From Coriobacteriaceae bacterium EMTCatB1 (GTDB lineage: Bacteria > Actinomycetota > Coriobacteriia > Anaerosomatales > Anaerosomataceae), in contig BDLO01000001.1 of the NCBI GenBank assembly GCA_001950395.1, positions 843,979 through 907,978 on the forward strand: a stretch of 64,000 bases of DNA, given 5' to 3'. The position numbers and the translations under genes are program-made. Below are positions 34,197-43,521 of the stretch, piece after piece (position 1 is the stretch's first letter; every line of letters starts with the position of its first letter). The notes under the pieces are model-generated. The model ran no database searches. It was not told the DNA's origin and worked only from the letters and a program-made list of their open reading frames with translations.

Positions 34197-34880
34197 TCAC
34201 TCGCCGTCGTGATGGTGCTCGTTCGCAGCGTCCTCGCCGGCCTCGATACGGGCGCCGATCTCGCGCATCCTCGCCTCCACGTCGCGCGCCTCGGCCTCGA
34301 GACCGTTGGCCCGCAAGATGTCGCGCACGAACGCGTACGCCTCGAACTGCTCTTCGAGCGAGCGCCACGACATCTCGGGCCCCAGGGCCATTTCAGCGTA
34401 GGAAAGCGCGCCCTTCGCGTCGTGGTGGAAGAGGTACAGCATCTGCGCGTACGACGCCGCGAGCAGCCCCGATCGCGGGTTGGCCTCCATGCCCTTGCGA
34501 GCCAGCGCTACGCCCTCCTCCACCTTGCCGTTCCGCGCGACGATCCACGATCCGACGTACCACGGATCCAGCAGCGACGGATCGAGCGAGGTGACCAGCG
34601 CGATCCACGGAAGCATGTAGCGTTGCTCGTCGAGAGGCACGTCACGGTAGTACGAGTGGAATATCGGCTCGATCCGGTTCCACATCACCGCCGCCGCGAA
34701 CGTTCGCAAACCGCCGAGGTACGACCATCCCGCTCTGGCGACGACGCGCGTGGTGGTGGTGCGTTCGGCCGACGGGAAGACGGTCTCGCCCGCGAGCTGC
34801 CCTAGGAAGGCCAGCGCGAGGAAGCACGCGCCCAGAGCGACAGCGAGCACGCGGTGGTTCGCCCTGAGAGCACTCGTCAT
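34197..34880 (-). CDS. Membrane-anchored TPR-like protein of the ABC exporter operon
   Basis: 227 residues: N-terminal membrane helix (about 11-31), then helical segments resembling tetratricopeptide repeats (SLLDPWYVGSWIVARNGKVEEGVALARKGMEANP; LLAASYAQMLYLFHHDAKGALSYAEM) and an acidic, His-rich C terminus (EHHHDGE). No catalytic motif. It overlaps the ABC permease by four bases, so it is probably an accessory subunit. The family is not recognised by name. Confidence 0.65.
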   Translation of the reverse strand: MTSALRANHRVLAVALGACFLALAFLGQLAGETVFPSAERTTTTRVVARAGWSYLGGLRTFAAAVMWNRIEPIFHSYYRDVPLDEQRYMLPWIALVTSLDPSLLDPWYVGSWIVARNGKVEEGVALARKGMEANPRSGLLAASYAQMLYLFHHDAKGALSYAEMALGPEMSWRSLEEQFEAYAFVRDILRANGLEAEARDVEARMREIGARIEAGEDAANEHHHDGE

Positions 34881-35611
34881 AGGTCTCTGCCTCCGAACAG
34901 AGCCGCGCCGATGACGAGCAGCACACCCACGAACCCGACGAACACGACGACCATGCTCGCCAGATAGAGCGGCGGCACGCCGTTGCCGTGCGTCACCGGA
35001 GCGACGACGTTGAACGCGTCGAGCGACGGGTAGAACGCCTTGAGCGCGAGAGCCCCCTCTTCGCCCACGAGCGTCGCTTTCGAGTGCCCCACGAAGAGGA
35101 AGGCGGCTTCCGCGACGGTAGCCGTCACTGGAGAGACCACCGTGGAGACCGCGATGCCGAAGGCCGCGACGACGCCCATCTCGAGCCAGATCCCGAGGGC
35201 GCCGATCATAAGCTTCCACAGCAAGGTCCCGTACACGGCAGCGCCCACCGCCACGTCGACGGCAGCGAAGGCGCCGACGAGGACGCCCACCATCGCGAAG
35301 GTCCCGAGCCACGTGCCGACGAGGTACTGCCATCGCGCGACCGGGCGCGCAAGCACGGCGTAGACGGTGCGCCGCTCGACCTCGCTCGGCACGCGCGTCA
35401 CAGACAACCCGAGCGTGACGACGAGCGAGGCGACGAAGGTGACGGCGAGCGCGATCTCGCCGAAGACCGCTTTTTCGACCCCGAGCCTGTAGTCAGGCAA
35501 GGACGGGATCAGCGCCACCATGACGCCGGCGAACACGAGCACGGCGAGCAGGATCCGACGTCGGATGCTGTCGAAGAAGACGGCCTTGGAGACGGTGAGC
35601 ACGCTCCTCAT
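34877..35611 (-). CDS. ABC transporter permease (ABC-2 type)
   Basis: 244 residues, about six hydrophobic helices, with an N-terminal amphipathic segment (VSKAVFFDSIRRR) and internal SEVERRTVYAVLARPVARWQYLVGTWLGTF, which is characteristic of ABC-2 or NatB-like permeases. Pairs with the ATPase encoded upstream (one-base overlap, TGATG). Substrate unknown. An efflux or membrane-remodelling transporter is likely. Confidence 0.85.
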   Translation of the reverse strand: MRSVLTVSKAVFFDSIRRRILLAVLVFAGVMVALIPSLPDYRLGVEKAVFGEIALAVTFVASLVVTLGLSVTRVPSEVERRTVYAVLARPVARWQYLVGTWLGTFAMVGVLVGAFAAVDVAVGAAVYGTLLWKLMIGALGIWLEMGVVAAFGIAVSTVVSPVTATVAEAAFLFVGHSKATLVGEEGALALKAFYPSLDAFNVVAPVTHGNGVPPLYLASMVVVFVGFVGVLLVIGAALFGGRDL

Positions 35612-36558
35612 CAGGCCACCTCCTCGCTCGCGCTCGCAAGCAAGCGAGCGAAGTAGTCCTCGAGCGACTCCCGCTTCGGCTGCACCGCGAGCACGACGCC
35701 GCCCGCGTCGTCGATCGCATCCACGACTGCGCGGACGGATTCGTCGGGCACCGAGAACGCCCACACGCTGCCGGAGAACGCGACGTCGTCGGCGATCGCC
35801 GCAACTGCGTCTGGAAGCGCTTCGATGCCGCGCGCACGGACGCTCGTCTTGCCCTCGACGTTCAGCAGCCGGTCGATGTGGTCCTCGGCCGCCACCACGC
35901 CGCGGTTGATGATCGTCACGCGGTCGCACACGGCCTCGACCTCTGAAAGCTGATGCGAGCTCAAGAGCACCGTCGTGCCGTTCGCGCGCAGGTCCAGCAT
36001 GAGGTTCCTGACGTCGCGCTGGCCGATCGGGTCGAGGCCAGACGCGGGCTCGTCCAGCACCACCACGGACGGCGAACCAAGGAGTGCCTGAGCGATGCCG
36101 AGACGTTGCAGCATGCCGCGCGAGAACTTGCGAAGCTCGACCCGCGCGGCATCCGCAAGTCCGACTCGCGCAAGCAGCGTGGCGGCCTCCTCGTCGAGCG
36201 TGTCCGCGGGAACGCCCGTGAGCGCCCCGTAGAACCGCATCGCCTGCATCGCGGTCAGGTGCACCGGGAAGTACGGCTGCTCCGGCAGGAATCCCACGTG
36301 CCTCCGGCTGCTCAAGACGCGTGCGTCAGCGCCCATGATCTCGAATCGTCCCGCGCTCGGACGCACCAAGCCGAGCAGCATCTTGAGCGTGGTCGTCTTG
36401 CCAGCGCCGTTCGGACCGAGCACACCGTGGATGGTGCCGCGCGCCACGGTGATGGAGACGTCGCGCACGGCCTCCTTTTCCTTCCCGAGGAACGAGCGGT
36501 AGACCTTGCGCGCCCCTTCGATGCGGATCGCGACGTCGCCGGCCGCCGTCTGGCTCAC
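35611..36558 (-). CDS. ABC transporter ATP-binding protein
   Basis: 315 residues. Walker A GPNGAGKTTT at ~48-57, Q-loop LPEQPYFP, signature KFSRGMLQRLGIAQ, Walker B VVVLDEPASGLDP and H-loop SSHQLSE. C-terminal extension of ~90 residues of the DUF4162-like kind (IEALPDAVAAIADDVAFSGSVW) is common in CcmA/NatA-type exporters. Overlaps mltG by four bases. Confidence 0.93.
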   Translation of the reverse strand: MSQTAAGDVAIRIEGARKVYRSFLGKEKEAVRDVSITVARGTIHGVLGPNGAGKTTTLKMLLGLVRPSAGRFEIMGADARVLSSRRHVGFLPEQPYFPVHLTAMQAMRFYGALTGVPADTLDEEAATLLARVGLADAARVELRKFSRGMLQRLGIAQALLGSPSVVVLDEPASGLDPIGQRDVRNLMLDLRANGTTVLLSSHQLSEVEAVCDRVTIINRGVVAAEDHIDRLLNVEGKTSVRARGIEALPDAVAAIADDVAFSGSVWAFSVPDESVRAVVDAIDDAGGVVLAVQPKRESLEDYFARLLASASEEVA

Positions 36559-37724
36559 GGTATCACCTCCTTCGACTTCGCCTTCGCGCGCTGGAACTCC
36601 TCGTAGGTCGTGCAGAACGTATGCGAGCCGTCTTTGCTGGTCAGCACGTAGTACAGGTATGGAGTGTCGGCCGGCTGCGCCGCCGCTTTGAGAGACGCGA
36701 GCCCTGGGTTCGAGATGGGCCCGATCGGAAGCCCGGGATACAGGTAGGTGTTGTACGGGCTGTCGATCTTCAGGTGCTTGTTCAGCAACCGGGGCCGGTT
36801 GCCCGGCAAGATGTACTCGATCGTGGCGTCGATCTCCAGCTTCATCCCTTTGCGCAGCCGGTTATAGATGACCGACGATACGAGAGGCCGCTCGCGATCC
36901 AACCTCGCTTCCCGCTCGACCATCGACGCGATGATGACGACGTCGTGCAGCGTCAGGTTCTTGCTCGCCGCATAACTCAAATCGACCTGGGCGATCTCCT
37001 TGTCGAATTGCTCGAGCATGGTGCGCACCACGTCGTCTGCCGTCATGCCTTCGGTGATCCGGTACGTCTTCGGGAAGAGGTACCCCTCAAGCGATCCGTT
37101 CTTGACGTTGCGCAGGTACGGACGCTCGGCGGCGTACCGCTCGGCCCCCTTCTTCGCAAGCGCGAGGAACTCGTCTGCAGGGATGCCCGCCTTCTCCTCC
37201 AATCGGGCGGCGATCTGGTCGACCGTGAAGCCCTCGGGGATCGTGACGTCCACATATGCGACGGGCGGTCCTGCCACGAGCCGCTTCACGAGCTCGTCGT
37301 AGGGCATGCGCGTGGCGAGCTCGTACGTGCCTGGCTTGAGCGTCCCGTCGACGCCGTCGAGCCGTGCGCGGAGCCGGAACATCTGCGCGTTCTCGACCAC
37401 GCCCGCCTGCGCGAGGATGCGTGCGATGTCGGCGGTCCCGGAGCCCTCTGGGACCGTCACCGTCACCGGCCGGCCCGCCTCGACGCGGACGTCCGGCTTG
37501 AGGAGCAGCGTGTAGGCCGTGAACGCCGGCACGCCGACGGCGATCAGGATCCCCACGAGCACCACGGTGGCGAGCAGCGTCTTGCGGCGCTGCACGCGCT
37601 CCTCCGGATGCAGCCGCCCCACCACAGCTGTCTCGCCTGAGGCCGCCAGCCGCTCCTCGGGCACGGGCCGACGCCGCGCCGCGCGCGGCACGCGCCGCTC
37701 GTCTCGCCTGCGGTCACTTCCCAT
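36555..37724 (-). CDS. mltG: Endolytic transglycosylase MltG
   Basis: 389 residues: basic cytoplasmic N terminus, one membrane helix (~50-72), a LysM-like/DUF domain, and the YceG catalytic domain with VIIASMVEREA (catalytic Glu) and PYNTYLYPGLPIGPISNPG. Cleaves nascent peptidoglycan glycan strands at the outer face of the membrane. Located between ruvX and the ABC operon, its usual context. Overlaps ruvX by 11 bases. Confidence 0.93.
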   Translation of the reverse strand: MGSDRRRDERRVPRAARRRPVPEERLAASGETAVVGRLHPEERVQRRKTLLATVVLVGILIAVGVPAFTAYTLLLKPDVRVEAGRPVTVTVPEGSGTADIARILAQAGVVENAQMFRLRARLDGVDGTLKPGTYELATRMPYDELVKRLVAGPPVAYVDVTIPEGFTVDQIAARLEEKAGIPADEFLALAKKGAERYAAERPYLRNVKNGSLEGYLFPKTYRITEGMTADDVVRTMLEQFDKEIAQVDLSYAASKNLTLHDVVIIASMVEREARLDRERPLVSSVIYNRLRKGMKLEIDATIEYILPGNRPRLLNKHLKIDSPYNTYLYPGLPIGPISNPGLASLKAAAQPADTPYLYYVLTSKDGSHTFCTTYEEFQRAKAKSKEVIP

Positions 37725-38145
37725 CGGAACGCCTCGCCTTCCGCGAGTCGAGGTAGGCTTGCAGCATCAGGGCGGCGGCCGCCGCGTCGATCCGGCCGCG
37801 CTGATCGCGGGTCTTCACGCCGCCCGACCGCATTGCGGCGCTTGCCTCAGCACTGGTGAGCCGCTCGTCGAAGTACTCCACGGGCACGCCGAGCGCCGCA
37901 CCCAGCGCGTCACCCGCCGACCTCGCCCGGTCGGCCTGGGGCCCCTCTTCGCCCGCCATGGTCACCGGGAGACCGACCACGAGAAGCCCGACACCTTCGT
38001 CCTCGACGATCGCCTTCAGCTCGCTCGGGTCGTCGAACAGGCGCTTGGCGTCGAGCACCGTGCGTGGCACGGCGACGGATCCGCTGGGGTCAGAGATCGC
38101 CACGCCGACCCGAACGCTTCCGATGTCGAGCCCAAGCACGCGCAC
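37714..38145 (-). CDS. ruvX: Holliday junction resolvase-like RuvX/YqgF
   Basis: 143 residues of the YqgF RNase H-like fold: MRVLGLDIGSVRVGVAISD (first acidic residue), GLPVTMAGEEGPQADRAR, YFDERLTSAEA and DAAAAALMLQAYLDSR with the last acidic residue. Known in E. coli as a factor for 16S rRNA 5' maturation and suggested as a resolvase. It sits between alaS and mltG, as usual. Confidence 0.93.
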   Translation of the reverse strand: MRVLGLDIGSVRVGVAISDPSGSVAVPRTVLDAKRLFDDPSELKAIVEDEGVGLLVVGLPVTMAGEEGPQADRARSAGDALGAALGVPVEYFDERLTSAEASAAMRSGGVKTRDQRGRIDAAAAALMLQAYLDSRKARRSDGK

Positions 38146-38151
38146 CGCTCA

Positions 38152-40758
38152 TCAGGTCCCGAGCGCAGCACGCACGGCAGCCAAAGCTTCGTCGACTGCA
38201 GCCGGATTCTTGCCGCCGGCCTGCGCGAAGGCTGGCTTCCCGCCGCCGCCGCCGCCGACGATGCGAGCGGCCTCGCGCACGAGCGCACCCGCGTCGAAGC
38301 CCTTCGCGACCGCCTCGTCAGTACCCGCCGCCACGAGCAGGACGGCGCCCTCGTGCACGCTCGCGAGGAAGACGGCGTCGGAGACCGTGCGGAGCTCGTC
38401 GGCAAGCGTCCGGAGCGCGCCGGCGTCGAGCCCGTCGACCCGCCCAACACGCACGGAATAGCCCGCCGCGGCCACGGCTTGTGGCACGGAGCTCGCGTCG
38501 ACGGCGCGACTGGCCGCCGCCTTCGCACGCGCCTCTGCCTGCTTGACGCGCTCGAGCAGCGCCTCGACCTTCGCGGGCAGCTCGGCCGTGCGCGCCTTGA
38601 GCACCCGTTCGAGCTCGGCCAGCACCGCTTCCTCGCGGTACACGTGCTCGAGAGCGTCGAAGGAGGTGACCGCTTCGATGCGGCGCAGGTTCGCGCCGAC
38701 GCTGCCCTCGGAGACGATCTTCAAGAACCCGATCTCGCTCGTCCGGCCGACGTGCGTGCCGCCGCAGAGCTCCTTGCTGAAGTTGCCGACCTCGAGCACT
38801 CTGACGATGTCTCCATACTTCTCGCCGAAGAGCGCCGTCACGCCCATCTCACGCGCCGTCGCAAGCGACGTCTCGTAGTTGCGCACCGGGTGGTTCTCCA
38901 TGATCTTGGCGTTGACGAGGCGCTCGATCTTGACGAGCGCGTCTGCGCCAGGCGCCTCGAAGTGCGTGAAGTCGAACCGCAGGCGGTCAGGCGCGACAAG
39001 CGAGCCGGACTGCCGCACGTGCTCGCCGAGCACCGTGCGAAGCGCCCAGTGCAAGATGTGCGTCGCGGTGTGGTTCCTGCGGATGCGCTCTCGACGAGCG
39101 ACGTCGATCGCCGCGTGCACGCGGTCCCCGACCGACAGCGTGCCGCTCTCTACGACGCCGACGTGCGAGATGACGCCCGGCGCAGGGATCCTCGTGTCAC
39201 GCACGACGAAGCGCGCACCTTCGGCCCCGATGACGCCGGTGTCGCCGACCTGCCCGCCCTGCTCGCCGTAGAACGGCGTGGCATCGAGCACGACTTCCGC
39301 CTCGGCGCCGGCCTCGACGCGTTCGACCTGGTCGCCTCCGACGACGATGCCGGCGACAACCGCGTCGCACTCGTTCTTCGCGTAGCCGACGAACTCGACG
39401 CCGCCCAGCCGCTTGCCGATCTCGGCGAATGCAGCGCTGATGCCGCTCCAAGATTCGTCCTGGACGGCAGCGCGCGCCCGCTCGCGCTGCTCACGCATGT
39501 TGCGCTCGAATGCCTCGTGGTCGACCGTAAGCCCTGACTCCCCCGCGATCTCGGCCGTGAGCTCGAAGGGGAAGCCGTAGGTGTCGTGCAGCATGAAGGC
39601 GAAACCGCCGTCCAACACGGCGCCGCCTTCCGCCTTCGTCCGCTCGACCTCGGTCGTCAGCAGCGCGAGCCCCTGCTTGAGCGTCGCCCCGAATCGCTCT
39701 TCCTCGCTCAAGACGATGCGCTTGACGAGGTCGTGATGCTCGACGATCTCCGGGTACGCATCGCCCATGCGCTGAACGACCTCGTCGACGAGGTCGCCCA
39801 TGAACGGCCTCTCGACGCCGAGGAGCCGTCCGTGGCGGACGGCGCGGCGCAGCAGGCGCCGAAGCACGTAGCCGCGGCCCTCGTTCGAGGGCAGCACGCC
39901 GTCGGCGATGAGGAAGGTCACCGCACGCGCGTGGTCCGTCAGGATGCGGAGCGAGGTATCCGTCTTCGCCGAGCTGCCGTACTCGACGCCTGAGATGCGC
40001 TCGGCGACCGCCAAGATACCGCGCAAGATGTCGGTCTCGAAGTTCGAGTGGACGCCTTGCATGATCGCCGCGACTCGCTCGAGCCCCATGCCGGTGTCGA
40101 TGTTCTTCTTCGGCAGCGGCACGAGCGTGCCGTCTTCCTGGCGGTCGTACTGCATGAACACGAGGTTCCAGTACTCCAGGAACCGATCGCAGTCGCAGCC
40201 GGGCGCGCAGTCGGGCGAGCCGCATCCGACCTCGGGCCCCTGGTCGTAGTAGAGCTCCGAGCACGGGCCGCACGGACCCGTCGGACCGGCGCTCCAGAAG
40301 TTGTCCTTCGCGCCCATCCGCACGATCCGCTCGGCCGGCACGCCGACCTCGTCCCGCCACACCGCCTCGGCCTCGTCGTCGTCCTCGTAGACCGAGAACC
40401 AGAGCCGGTCGGGGTCGAGCCCGAGCACCTTCGTCGAGTACTCGTACGCCCACGCGCACGCCTCGCTCTTGAAGTAGTCGCCGAAGCTGAAGTTGCCGAG
40501 CATCTCGAAGAAGCTGTGATGGCGGCCGGTGGTGCCGATGATGTCGATGTCGGTCGTCCGCGCACACTTCTGGCACGTCGTCGCACGGGTGTAGCCCGGG
40601 TCGACGAGACCCAGGAACACCGGCTTGAACTGCACCATGCCCGCCGAGGTGAGCAGAAGCGACGGGTCGTCGGGGACGAGCGACGAAGACGGCACCCTCG
40701 TGCAACCCTTGCCTTCGAAGAACTGCAGGAAGCTCTCTCGAATCTCCGCTGACTTCAC
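38152..40758 (-). CDS. alaS: Alanyl-tRNA synthetase
   Basis: 868 residues, full length. Class II catalytic core with KCARTTDIDIIGTTGRHHSFFEMLGNFSFGDYFK-type motif region near 70, editing domain with HTATHILHWALR and CGGTHVGRT (Zn ligands), and a C-terminal C-Ala oligomerisation region with DHHA1-like GGGGGGKPAFAQAGG. Starts ATG AAG TCA with an adjacent ribosome site, seven bases from ruvX. Confidence 0.97.
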   Translation of the reverse strand: MKSAEIRESFLQFFEGKGCTRVPSSSLVPDDPSLLLTSAGMVQFKPVFLGLVDPGYTRATTCQKCARTTDIDIIGTTGRHHSFFEMLGNFSFGDYFKSEACAWAYEYSTKVLGLDPDRLWFSVYEDDDEAEAVWRDEVGVPAERIVRMGAKDNFWSAGPTGPCGPCSELYYDQGPEVGCGSPDCAPGCDCDRFLEYWNLVFMQYDRQEDGTLVPLPKKNIDTGMGLERVAAIMQGVHSNFETDILRGILAVAERISGVEYGSSAKTDTSLRILTDHARAVTFLIADGVLPSNEGRGYVLRRLLRRAVRHGRLLGVERPFMGDLVDEVVQRMGDAYPEIVEHHDLVKRIVLSEEERFGATLKQGLALLTTEVERTKAEGGAVLDGGFAFMLHDTYGFPFELTAEIAGESGLTVDHEAFERNMREQRERARAAVQDESWSGISAAFAEIGKRLGGVEFVGYAKNECDAVVAGIVVGGDQVERVEAGAEAEVVLDATPFYGEQGGQVGDTGVIGAEGARFVVRDTRIPAPGVISHVGVVESGTLSVGDRVHAAIDVARRERIRRNHTATHILHWALRTVLGEHVRQSGSLVAPDRLRFDFTHFEAPGADALVKIERLVNAKIMENHPVRNYETSLATAREMGVTALFGEKYGDIVRVLEVGNFSKELCGGTHVGRTSEIGFLKIVSEGSVGANLRRIEAVTSFDALEHVYREEAVLAELERVLKARTAELPAKVEALLERVKQAEARAKAAASRAVDASSVPQAVAAAGYSVRVGRVDGLDAGALRTLADELRTVSDAVFLASVHEGAVLLVAAGTDEAVAKGFDAGALVREAARIVGGGGGGKPAFAQAGGKNPAAVDEALAAVRAALGT

Positions 40759-41925
40759 CTAGCGCTCCTCGTCTGTCGCACTGCGATCGTCGGCCTCACA
40801 CGGCGCCGCGCTCCGGAACAGCGCCCCGTTCTCCGTCGCCAGCCTCGACTCGGTCCACTTCTCGAAGTAGTAGACGAACAGACCCTTGGCGATCGCGGCT
40901 ACCGGGATGGCGAGCACCATCCCGACGATGCCCGCCAGCGCCGCGCCGGTGAGCAGCGAGAATATCACGAGCACGGGATGCAGGTCGACCTGCTCGGACA
41001 TCACGCGCGGCGTGATGAACATGTCCGTGATCTGCTGAGCGCCCATCACGACGAGGACGGCTCCGGGAGCGAGCCAGGGGCTGACAAACGCCGCGGCGAT
41101 CGCGGAGATGATCTCCGCGACGAGCGGACCGAACCACGGCACCACGTTGAGAGCGCCCGCGAGAAGCCCGAGGACCAGCGCGTACGGGACGCCCAGGATC
41201 GTGAACCCGATGGTGACGATCACCGCGGTCACCGCAGACACGATCGCCTGGCCGCGGAGATACCCGCTTAGGACCGTCGAGACCTTCCCCATCACCACGG
41301 ACGCCTCTTCGCGGCGCTTGGGACCCGCAAGCATCACGAACTCGCGCTTGATGACCTCCATGTCTTTGAGCAGCCAGAAGGCCACGACGAGCGCCAAGAA
41401 GCCGTTCAACAGGAACGTGAGCGCGCCGCCGCCGACCGAGAAGATCTCCTTCGCGAGATTCGTCGACCACGCCGCAAGCTGCTTGGCGAGCTCGTCACGG
41501 ATGCCGACGAGCGCCTGGTCGAGCCAGGCGGGCCACGCTACGGCGCTGTACTGCTGCTGCAGCTGCTCCCACAGGTGGAGCACCTTGTCGTAGTACCTCG
41601 GGAAGGCATCGAGGAATTGGCGCACCTGGTCCACGAGCGGCGGGACGATGAAGAGTCCCGCGACCACCAGCGCGCCCAGGATGGCGACGTAGCACACCGC
41701 CACCGCCAGCCCCCGCTTCAGGCCGCGCCGCTCGAGCATCGCGACCGGCGACCTCAGGAGGAACACGATGATGAGCGCAAGCCCGAACGGCACGAGAGCC
41801 GACGAGATCCTGACGAGCGCGAACGTCGCGGCTGCAGCGAGCACGAGCATCCCGACGAGCGCCCACGACACCGTAAGGGCCCGACGCCACCGTTCAAGCG
41901 ACGCCGCACGATCGGCCACGGTCAC
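40759..41925 (-). CDS. AI-2E family transporter
   Basis: 388 residues with about eight membrane helices. Signature parts: LVPFGLALIIVFLLRSPVAMLERRGLKRGLAV, VPPLVDQVRQFLDAFP, and the C-terminal PRVMSEQVDLHPVLVIFSLLTGAALAGIVGMVLAIP. Family members export or conduct small molecules or ions, and the AI-2 name is historical. Start ambiguous between GTG at 41925, overlapping the sigma stop, and GTG at 41919, better spaced from AGAGGGGG. Directly upstream of alaS with no gap. Confidence 0.88.
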   Translation of the reverse strand: MTVADRAASLERWRRALTVSWALVGMLVLAAAATFALVRISSALVPFGLALIIVFLLRSPVAMLERRGLKRGLAVAVCYVAILGALVVAGLFIVPPLVDQVRQFLDAFPRYYDKVLHLWEQLQQQYSAVAWPAWLDQALVGIRDELAKQLAAWSTNLAKEIFSVGGGALTFLLNGFLALVVAFWLLKDMEVIKREFVMLAGPKRREEASVVMGKVSTVLSGYLRGQAIVSAVTAVIVTIGFTILGVPYALVLGLLAGALNVVPWFGPLVAEIISAIAAAFVSPWLAPGAVLVVMGAQQITDMFITPRVMSEQVDLHPVLVIFSLLTGAALAGIVGMVLAIPVAAIAKGLFVYYFEKWTESRLATENGALFRSAAPCEADDRSATDEER

Positions 41926-42710
41926 ACCCCCTCTGGAACGAGCGCCTCACGAAGGACGCGGAGCGTCTTTCGCAGCATGCGCGAGACCTGCATCTGCGAG
42001 ACGCCGAGACGCGAAGCGATCTCGGTCTGCGTGAGCCCCTCGAAGAAGCGCAGGTAAAGCACCTGCTGCTCAAGGGGCGTGAGCTGCTTGAGCCCCTCCG
42101 CGAGCAGCGCTCTGTCCTCCACGACGTCGATCAGGTGGTCGTTCTTCCCGATGTACTCGAGGATCGAGAAGGTCGAGTCCTGGGTCTCGCTGTTGCGATC
42201 GCCCTCGAGCGAGACGAAGTTGTACGCCTCGCTCGATTCGAGCGCCTCGAGCACCTCTTCTGCCGTGGCGCCGACGCGCTCGCCGATCTCCTCTATGGTC
42301 GGAGCACGCTGCAACTCCTGCGTGAGCGAATCAAGCGACTGGTTCACCTTGAAGGACAGCTCTTGCAGCCGCCGCGGCACTTTCACCGCCCACCCCTTGT
42401 CGCGGAAGTGGCGCTTGATCTCCCCCACGATGGTGGGCGTGGCGTATGTGGTGAACTCCACGTCCCTGTCCACGTCGAACCGGTCGATGGCCTTGATCAG
42501 CCCGATCGTGCCGACTTGTACGAGGTCGTCGAGCGGCTCGCCGCGGTTCCGGAACCGGCTCGCAAGGTAACGGACGAGGTTCAGGTACATCGAGACGAGC
42601 TCGTCCCGAGCCGCCTCGTCGCCGTGATCCCGGTACCGGCGGAACAGCTCCCGGGTCCGGGCCTTGTCCCACACGAGACGCCGCGCGGGCTTCTTCGAGG
42701 AGCCGGACAC
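41922..42710 (-). CDS. SigB/SigF/SigG-type RNA polymerase sigma factor
   Basis: 262 residues: region 2 (DDLVQVGTIGLIKAIDRFD and FTTYATPTIVGEIKRHFRDKGW), region 3 (VPRRLQELSFKVNQSL, VGATAEEVLEAL) and region 4 (LEQQVLYLRFFEGLTQTEIASRLGVSQMQVSRML). The TTYATPTIVGEIKR segment is characteristic of the SigB/F group that is controlled by anti-sigma factors. Start by GAGGAG five bases before GTG at 42710. Two bases after the anti-sigma stop, so the pair is one unit. Confidence 0.93.
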   Translation of the reverse strand: MSGSSKKPARRLVWDKARTRELFRRYRDHGDEAARDELVSMYLNLVRYLASRFRNRGEPLDDLVQVGTIGLIKAIDRFDVDRDVEFTTYATPTIVGEIKRHFRDKGWAVKVPRRLQELSFKVNQSLDSLTQELQRAPTIEEIGERVGATAEEVLEALESSEAYNFVSLEGDRNSETQDSTFSILEYIGKNDHLIDVVEDRALLAEGLKQLTPLEQQVLYLRFFEGLTQTEIASRLGVSQMQVSRMLRKTLRVLREALVPEGV

Positions 42711-42712
42711 AG

Positions 42713-43108
42713 TCACTCCTCGTCGCCAGACGCGCGCTTGACGATGCGCAGACGCGTCCCGTCGTCGCCTGGCTCCACGACGAACGTGTCGCAGACGGCC
42801 TCCAAGATGAACGCTGCGTAGCGGCCTTGCGCATCGTCGAGCGGAGATCCGGACCCCTGCTCCTGGCTGATGGGACCCACGCACATGGTGAGCGCGTCGC
42901 CTGCGAGCTCGAACTGGAAGACGACGGTTCCTTCGGGGCCCGACCGAGCGCACGCGTACACGAAGGCCTCGTCCGCGGCCATGCGCACGTCCTCGATGCG
43001 GTCATAAGCCATGCCGAGTCGGACGGCCAGCTCGGATGCGGTCATCCGAACGGTCCGCGCGTATTCGCTGCGCGCCGGTACTGTGAGCGTGACTTGCTCT
43101 GGCGACAT
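42713..43108 (-). CDS. RsbW/SpoIIAB-type anti-sigma factor (serine kinase fold)
   Basis: 131 residues, HATPase-like fold. The N-box DVRMAADEAFVYACARSG is clear. G1/G2 boxes are partial (SPLDDAQGRYAAFILEAVCD). It binds the sigma factor encoded directly downstream. No RsbV/SpoIIAA antagonist gene is next to it, so release of the sigma factor would depend on a protein encoded elsewhere. Confidence 0.87.
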   Translation of the reverse strand: MSPEQVTLTVPARSEYARTVRMTASELAVRLGMAYDRIEDVRMAADEAFVYACARSGPEGTVVFQFELAGDALTMCVGPISQEQGSGSPLDDAQGRYAAFILEAVCDTFVVEPGDDGTRLRIVKRASGDEE

Positions 43109-43129
43109 GCTTCCTCCGTTCCGCGCGGC

Positions 43130-43462
43130 CTACGATCGGCGCGCCCGCGAGATGGCGCGTGCGATCCTGCCGCCAAGGGAGCTCAACGCCTCCACGGGCG
43201 ATCTGATGACCTCTGTCGCGCTCGACACGGTGTCAGACACGTTCTCGACGTCGCTGACGATGCCGTCGATGCGCAAGAGCTCGACGTTCACAGCGTCGAC
43301 CGCGACGTCGATCTTCTCCACGAGCGGCGGCAGCGCCTCTTCGAGATGCGCGATGACGCGCTCTGCACGGCGAGCGAGCCGGATGACCTCCACCCCCGCG
43401 TAGATGGCCACGCCGAGCGCGACCGCACCGAGAACCGCCAAGACGATCGATACCCTGTCCAT
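43130..43462 (-). CDS. DUF948-like membrane protein
   Basis: 110 residues: one N-terminal membrane helix (SIVLAVLGAVALGVAIYAGVEVI), then a long amphipathic coiled-coil helix (IAHLEEALPPLVEKIDVAVDAVNVELLRID...) and a short basic tail. DUF948 proteins have this shape and sit at the cytoplasmic face of Gram-positive membranes. It is encoded just upstream of the sigma/anti-sigma genes, but a functional link is not shown. Confidence 0.7.
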   Translation of the reverse strand: MDRVSIVLAVLGAVALGVAIYAGVEVIRLARRAERVIAHLEEALPPLVEKIDVAVDAVNVELLRIDGIVSDVENVSDTVSSATEVIRSPVEALSSLGGRIARAISRARRS

Positions 43463-43521
43463 GCCCTCACGAGCCCTTCCCGCTGATGTGCGCTGCGGTT
43501 CCAGTGTAGCAAACGGCGCGC

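Noticed and set aside
37519-39537. 672-codon plus-strand frame
   Set aside because: Antisense to mltG, ruvX and alaS, all of which have clear motifs.
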